A stretch of 10,731 nt of DNA from SIG710 sp045648605 (lineage in GTDB: Bacteria; Bacillota; Clostridia; Oscillospirales; CAG-272): NCBI GenBank assembly GCA_045648605.1, contig JAZROG010000077.1:1-10731 (forward strand), read 5' to 3'. Positions 5,380 to 10,728 of this stretch are shown in pieces. The position numbers and the translations under genes were made by a program. How positions within the stretch are numbered: the stretch's first letter is position 1; the number at the start of each line of letters is the position of its first letter. The notes below the pieces were generated by a model. That model did no database searches and was not told the DNA's origin. It worked only from the letters and a program-made list of their open reading frames with translations.

Positions 5380-5832
5380 ATGGCAAGCTATAGTAAAATA
5401 ACCCTAATCGGAAACATGACACGCGACCCGGAGCTCAGACAGACAACCTCGGGCATTTCCGTGGTGTCGTTCACTCTTGCGGTTAACCGAAAGGACAAAG
5501 ACGGAACAGAGTCCGTGGATTATGTAGAAATCGTATGCTATGATAAAAGAGCGGAACTCGTAGCCCGCTACGTAAAGAAAGGCGACCCGCTCTTTGTAGA
5601 GGGGCGGCTCCAATCGCGGAAATGGACGGACAAGCAGGGGCAGACGCGCGTACAGTGGGAAGTCCTCGCCTTTGAGGTGGTATTTATCAGCGCAGGACGC
5701 GAAAATTCTTCGCAGGGCGCGAATACAGGCTACGGGGTGTCCTCTAACCCCGCCGCGAACGTGCCGAGCGCGTATGGTGGAAAAATGCCCGCATTCGAGG
5801 AAGTGCCGGACGATGGCACACTTCCGTTCTAA
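5380..5832 (+). CDS. ssb: single-stranded DNA-binding protein
   Basis: This is a 150-residue SSB. I preferred the ATG at 5380 over the in-frame GTG at 5371 because GAGGAGGAG (5361-5369) is correctly spaced from it and MASYSKITLIGNMTRDPELR is the canonical N-terminus. Residues 1-105 are the OB fold, with VVSFTLAVNR, VDYVEIVCYDKRAELVARYVKKGD, and FVEGRLQSRKWTDKQGQTR. Residues 106-140 are a Gly, Ser and Asn-rich linker. The C-terminus DDGTLPF is the acidic tip that recruits recombination and replication partners. It would coat single strands at the phage fork and feed the Rad52-like annealing protein encoded upstream. Length and all landmarks are normal for a functional phage SSB. Confidence 0.98.
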   Translation: MASYSKITLIGNMTRDPELRQTTSGISVVSFTLAVNRKDKDGTESVDYVEIVCYDKRAELVARYVKKGDPLFVEGRLQSRKWTDKQGQTRVQWEVLAFEVVFISAGRENSSQGANTGYGVSSNPAANVPSAYGGKMPAFEEVPDDGTLPF

Positions 5833-5855
5833 ACAAGAAAAGGAGATACGAATGA

Positions 5856-6260
5856 ATGAACGTAATAGTAAACAAAGACCCAAGGTCGGCAATAGACCGC
5901 AAGTGGGATGAGATGTTTGAGGAGCTTTGCCGCAAGGCAAGGCTCGACCCCAAGCAGAGAATGCTTGTAAGACAATATGCACGTGAGCTGTTAGGGCTTA
6001 AGATACACGAGATTGAGGGGGCAGTAGAGATGGCGTACCTTGCCTCTCTCATAGAGACCGAGAAATTCGGCACAAACGCTAAATACGGTGCAAAGAGATT
6101 ACGCAGGGTACAGACACACACCACGGCATTGATAGACGACGCATACGGCAAGAGCTGTTACGATGGGCAGGGCAGACACCACTCATACGATGGATGCGGC
6201 TACGAGAGGCTTGTGCTTCGCCTTGAGAGGCACGGAATAATTTACGAAGGGAAGATATGA
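5856..6260 (+). CDS. hypothetical phage protein
   Basis: This is a 134-residue protein. AAAGGAG (5839-5845) precedes two candidate ATGs. The one at 5852 leads only to a 19-codon frame, while the one at 5856 opens this gene, so 5856 is used. The protein is helical and basic in its first 95 residues (DRKWDEMFEELCRKARLD, QYARELLGLKIHEIEGAVEMAYLASLIE), then has a Gly, Tyr and His-rich patch (YDGQGRHHSYDGCGYERL) that could bind metal or form a loop. The last residues form a helix and strand (LVLRLERHGIIYEGKI). I do not recognise the family. It is followed after one base by the 23-residue membrane peptide. Confidence 0.75.
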   Translation: MNVIVNKDPRSAIDRKWDEMFEELCRKARLDPKQRMLVRQYARELLGLKIHEIEGAVEMAYLASLIETEKFGTNAKYGAKRLRRVQTHTTALIDDAYGKSCYDGQGRHHSYDGCGYERLVLRLERHGIIYEGKI

Positions 6261-6261
6261 T

Positions 6262-6333
6262 ATGGGATTATTTATTTTAGTTTTGCTGATCTTTGCACAG
6301 ATATGCGCCCTTGACGAGGGGGTGGAGCTATGA
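6262..6333 (+). CDS. 23-residue single-helix membrane peptide
   Basis: An ATG one base after the upstream stop opens a 23-codon frame. Its first 15 residues (MGLFILVLLIFAQIC) form a hydrophobic membrane helix, followed by a short acidic tail (ALDEGVEL). Its stop overlaps the ATG of the methyltransferase gene (ATGA), and the tail codons supply the GGGGGTGGAG ribosome binding site for that gene. GAAGGGAAG about seven bases upstream could serve as its own site. It may be a genuine micropeptide, or mainly a translational-coupling leader. Confidence 0.5.
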   Translation: MGLFILVLLIFAQICALDEGVEL

Positions 6334-6890
6334 GCAAATACATAGATGTTGGAATGCCATTACCGTTCGATCCTAAATCTGATGAATTTATGGACATGAG
6401 TGGCAAGTACATATTAGATGCGACTTGTGGATCTCGCACGATTTGGTTCAGAAAAAAATGTGACGCCGCCGTATATATGGATCGCAGAGAAGAACATGGC
6501 ACGGCCATTTGGAAATCTACTAAAAACGATTCGGTAAGGAAGATTGACGTAGAGCCGGATGTTATAGCAGATTTTACGGCAATGCCCTTTGAGGACAACA
6601 CTTTTCATCTTGTTGTGTTTGATCCTCCGCACCTTGTTAAGATCGGAGATAATGCGTGGTTAAAAAAGAAATATGGCAGACTTCCCGATGATTGGCCACG
6701 TCTTATACACGATGGATTTGTAGAGTGTATGCGCGTTTTAAAGCCTTTTGGCACACTCATATTTAAGTGGAACGAGTATGACATTCCGACAAGAGATGTT
6801 ATCAAAGCTATTGGAACAGAGCCTTTGTTTGGACACCGAAGCGGTAAGGCAATGAATACACATTGGCTTTGCTTTATGAAAGGAGTATAA
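6330..6890 (+). CDS. SAM-dependent methyltransferase, DPPH type
   Basis: This is a 186-residue class I methyltransferase. Residues 28-34 (ILDATCG) are the SAM-binding motif I, VYMDRREE (48-55) ends strand 2 with the acidic residue for the SAM ribose, DFTAMPFEDNTFHLVVFDPPH (81-101) contains the DPPH catalytic tetrad of amino-methyltransferases, and the block ECMRVLKPFGTLIFKW marks strands 5-6. DPPY/DPPH enzymes modify adenine N6 or cytosine N4. At 186 residues there is no room for a separate target-recognition domain, so it may have loose specificity or another substrate. The glycine-rich loop is shortened (CGSRTIWF), which recurs in phage members I recall. Without a paired endonuclease here it is probably an orphan enzyme that protects phage DNA from host restriction. 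It is coupled to the upstream micropeptide. Confidence 0.85.
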   Translation: MSKYIDVGMPLPFDPKSDEFMDMSGKYILDATCGSRTIWFRKKCDAAVYMDRREEHGTAIWKSTKNDSVRKIDVEPDVIADFTAMPFEDNTFHLVVFDPPHLVKIGDNAWLKKKYGRLPDDWPRLIHDGFVECMRVLKPFGTLIFKWNEYDIPTRDVIKAIGTEPLFGHRSGKAMNTHWLCFMKGV

Positions 6891-6891
6891 G

Positions 6892-7194
6892 ATGAAAGAC
6901 GAGCTGATAGAAATACTCCGCTCCGTCCCGATCACGGACAAGACCTATCCTGAGTACATAGAGGCGGTGGCGGAGAGGCTGATTGAGGCTGACGTCTGCA
7001 AGGCTTCAGAGGTTGCCGAGAAGATTTTTGCGGTGGTTGACAAGCGTTTTGAAGCATTGTTGAAATTCTATCCGTGTAATGGTGAGTTTGAAGATGCTAA
7101 AAGATTTGTTGACTTCCATTGGAAACATATTAAGCATAGTATTATGTGCGATTACGATGCCGACCTCAAAAATAAATATACGGGGGAAAAGTAG
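6892..7194 (+). CDS. hypothetical phage protein
   Basis: This is a 100-residue protein starting one base after the methyltransferase stop, with AAAGGAG just upstream. It is predicted to be all-helical, with an acidic N-terminal half (ELIEILRSVPITDKTYPEYIEAVAERLIEADV) and a more aromatic C-terminal half (FVDFHWKHIKHSIMCDYDAD). The His, Cys and Asp residues in that last part do not form a recognised metal site. No membrane segment or signal is present. The next gene begins at a GTG overlapping its TAG, which suggests coupling. The family is not recognised. Confidence 0.74.
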   Translation: MKDELIEILRSVPITDKTYPEYIEAVAERLIEADVCKASEVAEKIFAVVDKRFEALLKFYPCNGEFEDAKRFVDFHWKHIKHSIMCDYDADLKNKYTGEK

Positions 7195-7382
7195 TGGACA
7201 CTTTTGTAAAAATATTCTCCGATTATGGACGCGGAGGAATAGAACGCCTTGAAAACGATATAAACGAATTTGCACGAAAGAGAAATCTTGATATTGTATC
7301 CGCAAAGCCTTGTTTTAGGAAAGATTTTATTGATGCTGACAGAATACACATCGTTGTTGTGTTCAAAAAGAAATACACGTAG
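7194..7382 (+). CDS. hypothetical 62-residue protein, GTG start
   Basis: The GTG at 7194 overlaps the previous stop by one base (TAGTG), with GGGGG six bases upstream acting as ribosome binding site. The product has a helix (DYGRGGIERLENDINEFAR) and strands (LDIVSAKP, HIVVVFKKKYT), a simple alpha-beta pattern seen in many small phage proteins that end in a basic strand such as IVVVFKK. The function is unknown. It is the last gene before the AT-rich 98-bp gap at 7383-7480, so one transcription segment may end here. Confidence 0.65.
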   Translation: MDTFVKIFSDYGRGGIERLENDINEFARKRNLDIVSAKPCFRKDFIDADRIHIVVVFKKKYT

Positions 7383-7395
7383 GAAATTTAATATG

Positions 7396-7442
7396 CTTGT
7401 GGCGACATATTTTTATCAAAATATTCTTATGGTGACATATTT
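7396..7442. repeat. two-copy direct repeat with 30-bp period in AT-rich gap
   Basis: CTTGTGGCGACATATTT (7396-7412) and CTTATGGTGACATATTT (7426-7442) differ at two of 17 positions. They lie in the only sizeable AT-rich gap of the right half. The second copy contains GTGACA, and TACTAT follows at 18 bp, a weak promoter-like pair ahead of the gene at 7481. This could be a regulator-binding pair or a local duplication. A 44-codon frame from the ATG at 7393 also crosses it, but it lacks gene-like features. Confidence 0.55.
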
Positions 7443-7480
7443 AAATAAAAAATACTACTATACGAAAGCGAGGACACGGA

Positions 7481-7675
7481 ATGAAAGACTTGGTACAAAG
7501 AATTTTTCTGTTGCGGAGAAAACTTGAGTGTTTCATTGACTATCAATGTAGAAGCAAAGAAGCAAAGGAAACTCTTGAAGAGTGGGTTACTGATTTAATA
7601 ACAATAGAAAACGATATGAAAAGACTTACAAATGTATTTAACTTTCTCAATACAGGGGAGGCAGACACCGAATGA
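7481..7675 (+). CDS. hypothetical helical protein
   Basis: This is a 64-residue protein. GAGGACACGGA lies upstream of the ATG, a moderate ribosome binding site. It is predicted to be entirely helical (MKDLVQRIFLLRRKLECFID, then KEAKETLEEWVTDLITIEND, then MKRLTNVFNFLNT), probably a two- or three-helix bundle. The stop overlaps the following ATG as ATGA. It starts the accessory cassette and might have its own promoter in the AT-rich gap before it. No family is recognised. Confidence 0.66.
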   Translation: MKDLVQRIFLLRRKLECFIDYQCRSKEAKETLEEWVTDLITIENDMKRLTNVFNFLNTGEADTE

Positions 7676-8016
7676 GCAGGTATATTAACAAGGATGCGCT
7701 TGTCGCAGAATTTAAGAGACTTACTTTAGGCGAAAATAGCCTTATCGAAAGAGTGTTTGCCGATGGAGTGTATGCCGTCATAGAAACATTCCCCACCGCC
7801 GATGTGGTTGAGGTAAGGCACGGAGAGTGGGAGATTAAATCAAGGTTATATCGGATGATTGATGATTTTGACGAGGAAATATATGTCGAGTGTCCTTTTT
7901 GCAAGAGAACTTTCTATGTTTCTTATGAGTTTGATGATGAAAAAATTATTGCATACGCAAGGGAGAATTATCCTTATTGTCATTGCGGCGCAAAGATGGA
8001 CGGAGAAAGGAATTAG
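7672..8016 (+). CDS. zinc-ribbon phage protein (FPTADVVEVRHGEW type)
   Basis: This is a 114-residue protein coupled to the upstream gene by ATGA. Residues 1-40 (SRYINKDALVAEFKRL, then VYAVIETFPTADV) and the phrase ADVVEVRHGEW (43-53) are hallmarks of a protein very common in Clostridia phages and genomic islands, of unknown role. Two metal-binding ends follow: CPFC (74-77) and YCHCGAKMDG (102-111). The second knuckle reads Cys-x-Cys rather than the usual Cys-x2-Cys, a one-residue shortening compared with the CPNCGAKM form I expect, which may weaken zinc binding. It lies in a run of cysteine-knuckle accessory proteins. The gene is otherwise full length. Confidence 0.85.
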   Translation: MSRYINKDALVAEFKRLTLGENSLIERVFADGVYAVIETFPTADVVEVRHGEWEIKSRLYRMIDDFDEEIYVECPFCKRTFYVSYEFDDEKIIAYARENYPYCHCGAKMDGERN

Positions 8017-8021
8017 AAACG

Positions 8022-8213
8022 ATGTCACAAAAAACAGAGGTTTTCTGCGACAGATGTGGTCGGGAAATAACGGATTATGATATCAAGATATCATCAGCCA
8101 AAATTCATTTATGGGGGGTCGGTGAACCCAGAAGCTACGGCGGACAGCGCATCGACTTATGCGTTGAATGCTATAACAGATTTGTTGACTTTTTAGAAAG
8201 GAGCGAAAAATGA
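8022..8213 (+). CDS. small four-cysteine zinc protein
   Basis: This is a 63-residue protein. I chose the ATG at 8022, five bases after the previous stop, with GGAGAAAGG upstream; a longer in-frame start at 7977 would lie inside the previous gene. Cys9-x2-Cys12 (CDRCG) and Cys47-x2-Cys50 (CVECY) form a zinc-ribbon pair around a beta-rich middle (DIKISSAKIHLWGVG, then GQRIDL), and the end is helical (RFVDFLERSEK). This resembles small phage proteins with a treble-cleft fold. The stop overlaps the next ATG as ATGA. The function is not known. Confidence 0.78.
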   Translation: MSQKTEVFCDRCGREITDYDIKISSAKIHLWGVGEPRSYGGQRIDLCVECYNRFVDFLERSEK

Positions 8214-8533
8214 GCTATTACAGAACTGACGATATTACTTTTTGCTCTCATCAAAAGTGCAAAAGAAAGACCTGCTCCCGACATATTGATAACAGAATAA
8301 ATAAAGACATCCCATACTCCGTTGCGGATTATGAAAACACCAAATTTTGTGCCAAAGTAAATAATGGCTTTGATCTTGATGAGATTGTGGTTTTCGGGAA
8401 TGATGAAAAGTCAATGCAGTATCGAAAAGCGGAACTTCAAGCTATGCGAGATGGCGGTTTTACTTTATCGGAAATCGGTGGAAAATATGGACTTTCACGG
8501 CAGAGAGTACACCAAATTTTGAAAGGAAAATAA
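8210..8533 (+). CDS. cysteine-rich protein with C-terminal sigma-region-4-like HTH
   Basis: This is a 107-residue protein with AAAGGAG nine bases before the ATG. The N-terminal half has a dense cysteine and histidine knuckle (Cys12, Cys17, Cys22, His25, Cys47: FCSHQKCKRKTCSRH, then FC), common in short Clostridia phage proteins that usually end soon after. Here a second domain follows. Residues 72-105 (RKAELQAMRDGGFTLSEIGG and KYGLSRQRVHQIL) match the helix-turn-helix of sigma factor region 4 or related resolvase-type HTHs, compare the LTLEEIGKRLGLSRERVRQIE pattern. The protein may thus combine a zinc knuckle with DNA or promoter binding and could regulate late transcription. It could instead be a simple fusion of neighbouring small genes. 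It lacks sigma regions 2 and 3, so it is not a complete sigma factor. Confidence 0.78.
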   Translation: MSYYRTDDITFCSHQKCKRKTCSRHIDNRINKDIPYSVADYENTKFCAKVNNGFDLDEIVVFGNDEKSMQYRKAELQAMRDGGFTLSEIGGKYGLSRQRVHQILKGK

Positions 8534-8534
8534 A

Positions 8535-8894
8535 ATGACAACACTTGAAAGAGCCATTGAGGTATATGGCAAGGATATGCAGCTTAACGTTGCTATCGAG
8601 GAGCTTTCCGAGCTTATCAAGGAGATTTGCAAACATAAACGAGGTGTGGATAACCGAGAGGCTATCATCGAAGAGGTTGTTGATTGCTATATTATGTTGG
8701 AGCAGATAGAGATTATCTTTGAAGTTACAGAGTTTGAATATTGGCGAGAGAAAACCAAAAAGCTTACACGGCTTGAGAAAAGGCTTTCCGAACTGGATAT
8801 GATGAGCAAAGCGGAAGACAATACGATAAAAGAGTTAAACCTTGATTTGTTAACCGGGATATTTACAGGAGGGTTAAGCAAATATGGAAAATAA
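8535..8894 (+). CDS. MazG-like nucleotide pyrophosphohydrolase
   Basis: This is a 119-residue protein starting two bases after the previous stop, with AAAGGA ahead of it. The all-alpha NTP pyrophosphatase signature is clear: Glu23-x2-Glu26 in IEELSELIKEICKH and Glu47-x2-Asp50 in IIEEVVDCYIMLEQI, the four acidic residues that hold magnesium. Enzymes of this family cleave nucleoside triphosphates to monophosphates and pyrophosphate, and phage versions may adjust nucleotide pools or alarmone signalling. The core ends near residue 90. A 30-residue C-terminal extension (KAEDNTIKELNLDLLTGIFTGG) goes beyond the minimal domain. It overlaps the Lar-like gene by 11 bases. Confidence 0.88.
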   Translation: MTTLERAIEVYGKDMQLNVAIEELSELIKEICKHKRGVDNREAIIEEVVDCYIMLEQIEIIFEVTEFEYWREKTKKLTRLEKRLSELDMMSKAEDNTIKELNLDLLTGIFTGGLSKYGK

Positions 8895-9087
8895 AAAATT
8901 GAAGCCGTGTCCGTTTTGCGGCAGCGAAAGTATTGATATGTATTGCTACGACCCTTATGACGGTTATCAAGGCAATTTATCACGGTGGGAAATCTGCTGT
9001 ATGAGCTGCGAAGTAAAATTGGAGCGCGTAAAAAGAGAAGACGCAGTAAACGCTTGGAACAGGAGAGCTAACGATGGAAAATCTTAA
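8884..9087 (+). CDS. Lar-like restriction alleviation protein
   Basis: This is a 67-residue protein with AGGAGGG eight or nine bases before the ATG, inside the MazG-like gene. It shows the Lar family landmarks: LKPCPFCGSES (6-16), a middle insert with Tyr and Asp, a second cysteine pair (Cys39-x2-Cys42), and the closing AVNAWNRRA (54-62). Rac prophage Lar reduces EcoKI restriction by raising methylation. For Clostridia homologues the activity is assumed rather than shown. Small zinc proteins of this kind are very common in phage accessory regions, so the anti-restriction role is only likely. A methyltransferase gene 2 kb upstream would fit the same theme. Confidence 0.85.
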   Translation: MENKKLKPCPFCGSESIDMYCYDPYDGYQGNLSRWEICCMSCEVKLERVKREDAVNAWNRRANDGKS

Positions 9088-9655
9088 TGCGGAACAGATA
9101 AAAAAGTCTTTGGAGTGTTGCATCGTCAATGATTGGAATAGCACCCAATGTAACGAATGCCCTATTTATAATGGCGGTGGTGGTTGTATTGACGAACTAA
9201 AAAAGTCCACCATCGACCTCATAAACTCGCAGGAGCAGAAAATCTTTGAACTTGAAAACCGCCTAAAAGAGTGCGAGAACGGCTACGAGGGAACGCTTCA
9301 CCTTGAACGGGCGAAACTGCACGATGCCGAGGAAAAGGTCAAGGAACTCACACAAGCTCACGAAATGCTATCTGAGAGCTACGATCACCTTGAAAAGACC
9401 AAAGACGAATTGCTTGCAGAGAGGTCAAGGCTCACCGAGGAGAACGAGAGGTTGAGAGCAGAGAAAAAAACGGCGATTGAAGATTTGGAGCATTGTATGT
9501 ACTTTGCCAAGCCGAAGAGACCAAACACTTGCAATTTCTGCACTCACGATTGCGAGGTATCGAAAGACGGTACACGGTGCAAAGGCAAAGAGGATTGGAT
9601 TTATTGCAGTCCTGTTTGGCGAGGTTTTGTAAAGCCAAAAGCGGAAGGAGAATAA
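9074..9655 (+). CDS. coiled-coil protein with cysteine clusters at both ends
   Basis: This is a 193-residue protein overlapping the Lar-like gene by 14 bases, with AGGAG eight bases before the ATG. The N-terminus (IKKSLECCIVNDW, Cys26-x2-Cys29, Cys38, then IDLINSQEQKI) matches a common Clostridia phage hypothetical with a CC...CxxC...C zinc site. Residues 50-140 are a long coiled coil with heptads of Leu (ELENRLKECEN, then ELLAERSRLTEENERLRAEKK). The C-terminus adds a second cysteine set (Cys153, Cys156, Cys160, Cys169, Cys178, in the TCNFCTHDCEV region). This gives a dimeric rod with metal-binding heads. The function is unknown; scaffolding or nucleic-acid binding are possibilities. No signal peptide is seen. 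Confidence 0.82.
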   Translation: MENLNAEQIKKSLECCIVNDWNSTQCNECPIYNGGGGCIDELKKSTIDLINSQEQKIFELENRLKECENGYEGTLHLERAKLHDAEEKVKELTQAHEMLSESYDHLEKTKDELLAERSRLTEENERLRAEKKTAIEDLEHCMYFAKPKRPNTCNFCTHDCEVSKDGTRCKGKEDWIYCSPVWRGFVKPKAEGE

Positions 9656-9657
9656 AG

Positions 9658-9939
9658 ATGTCAAAAACACCTTATTATTCTGTTAGAATATCCACGGGTG
9701 AATATCTACAAGGAGTGGATATGAACGAAAATTATTGTCGTACAGGAACAGCACCTACAATGGGAGTTAGACACTCATTCAACGAGTTTAAGACAATTTG
9801 GGCGATGAAGCCTAAAGCATTTGATTACCGTACATTAGGCGGTTATATAAATGTGCTTCTAAACGAATATCAATGGGATGATAGACCGAGAGAAGCATTT
9901 GTAGTATTGCCGTGTGACGAGAATGGGAGGGAGTTATGA
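9658..9939 (+). CDS. hypothetical 93-residue protein
   Basis: I chose the ATG at 9658 because GGAAGGAG (9643-9650) is seven bases upstream. The frame remains open far upstream, but that part overlaps the coiled-coil gene and is not credible. The protein has mixed strands and helices (YYSVRISTGEYLQGVDM, SFNEFKTIWAMKP, LGGYINVLLNEYQWDD, EAFVVLPCDENG), looks soluble, and has no metal or catalytic motif I recognise. Its stop overlaps the next small gene as ATGA. Confidence 0.72.
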   Translation: MSKTPYYSVRISTGEYLQGVDMNENYCRTGTAPTMGVRHSFNEFKTIWAMKPKAFDYRTLGGYINVLLNEYQWDDRPREAFVVLPCDENGREL

Positions 9940-10004
9940 CCGAATTGGTAATAGCAATATGGATAAACCAAATCGCAAAAGAGATGGTGGAGGGCAAGAA
10001 ATGA
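9936..10004 (+). CDS. 22-residue coupled micropeptide
   Basis: The ATG at 9936 overlaps the previous stop, and the TGA at 10002-10004 overlaps the next ATG, so the frame bridges two genes with ATGA junctions on both sides. GGGAGGGAG just upstream is a strong ribosome binding site. The peptide (MTELVIAIWINQIAKEMVEGKK) is an amphipathic helix. A tidy double junction and a good ribosome binding site argue for real translation; its role may be only to carry ribosomes to the next gene. Confidence 0.5.
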   Translation: MTELVIAIWINQIAKEMVEGKK

Positions 10005-10192
10005 ACATATTCATTTTTATATCATTCATTCTTCTCGCCGCTTGTTCAATATTCGCCACTCTCGCGGTGTATTGGCACTCGGAATACTCTATTCTTGCGG
10101 CGAAGGTTGAGGCGAGGAGACAACGTCTTGAAGCATTTATGCACGGCGAGATTGATGAGGAGGTAGAACGTGTATTCTCGGAAGAACAATAA
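10001..10192 (+). CDS. small single-pass membrane protein
   Basis: This is a 63-residue protein coupled to the upstream micropeptide by ATGA, with GGAGGGCAAG before its ATG. Residues 3-24 (IFIFISFILLAACSIFATLAV) form a membrane helix. LAAC at 12-15 resembles a lipobox, but no basic residues precede it, so a plain N-terminal anchor is more likely than a lipoprotein. The rest is a charged helix (KVEARRQRLEAFMHGEIDEEVERVFSEEQ) facing one side of the membrane. Its last 23 bases overlap the DUF1064 gene. The function is unknown. A spanin or holin role is unlikely this far from lysis genes. Confidence 0.7.
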   Translation: MNIFIFISFILLAACSIFATLAVYWHSEYSILAAKVEARRQRLEAFMHGEIDEEVERVFSEEQ

Positions 10193-10559
10193 CAATAAGT
10201 ACCACGCACGAAAGGTTAAGGTAGGGAATATCGTATTTGATTCGCGCAAGGAAGCGAATAGATATGCTGAGCTTAAAATCCTTGAGCGTGCAGGTAAGAT
10301 TTCGGAACTCAATATGCAAGTGCCGTTTGAATTAGTGCCGGCACAGCGTGAGCCTGATACGGTCGGTGTCCGTGGCGGTATAAGACGCGGCAAGGTGATA
10401 GAGCACGCCGTGGTGTACTTCGCAGATTTCGTATATAAGGACGAGCACGGTAACACCGTTGTCGAGGACACTAAGAGCGACGCGACTAAGACTAAGGAAT
10501 ACGTGATTAAGCGTAAATTGATGCTCTATAAGTACAATATCAGAATAAGGGAGGTGTGA
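10170..10559 (+). CDS. DUF1064 family nuclease-like protein
   Basis: This is a 129-residue protein. The GTG at 10170 has GAGGAGGT (10157-10164) five bases upstream, which decides the start. The KYHARKV opening, FDSRKEANRYAELKIL (23-38), YFADFVYKD (83-91) and VVEDTKSDATKTKEYVIKRKL (97-117) match DUF1064 as I know it. Glu28, Asp86, Glu99/Asp100 and Lys102 fit the E...D...(E/D)xK arrangement of the PD-(D/E)XK nuclease superfamily, so a phage endonuclease or Holliday-junction-resolving role is likely but not proven. Such genes sit in the replication-recombination part of Firmicutes phages. The active-site residues are all present, so the gene looks functional. Confidence 0.88.
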   Translation: MYSRKNNNNKYHARKVKVGNIVFDSRKEANRYAELKILERAGKISELNMQVPFELVPAQREPDTVGVRGGIRRGKVIEHAVVYFADFVYKDEHGNTVVEDTKSDATKTKEYVIKRKLMLYKYNIRIREV

Positions 10560-10560
10560 T

Positions 10561-10728
10561 ATGTCAGAAGGGAAGCGTAATAGGATCATCGCAGTTGCTC
10601 CGTTCAGCACAGAGAAGAGGCTTGAGCTTGCTAAGCTCTTACTCGAAGCAGGGTTCTGTGCGAGGGTTGCAAAGGATAAGGTTGACGGTAAGACGGTTTA
10701 TTTTGTAGAATTTTGGGAAGAGAAATAA
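10561..10728 (+). CDS. hypothetical 55-residue protein
   Basis: The ATG begins one base after the DUF1064 stop and has GGGAGGTG directly upstream. The protein shows a strand-helix-strand-strand pattern: RIIAVAPFS, then TEKRLELAKLLLEAGF, then CARVAKDKVDGKTVYFVEFWEE. The helix starting TEKRLELAKLLLEAG and the final aromatic strand suggest a small alpha-beta fold. I do not recognise the family. It ends three bases from the window edge, so the downstream context is not seen. Confidence 0.7.
   Translation: MSEGKRNRIIAVAPFSTEKRLELAKLLLEAGFCARVAKDKVDGKTVYFVEFWEEK

Noticed and set aside
5404..5982. Opposite-strand frame of 192 codons over SSB
   Set aside because: It covers the clear SSB gene in antisense, lacks a start signal and shows no known domain.
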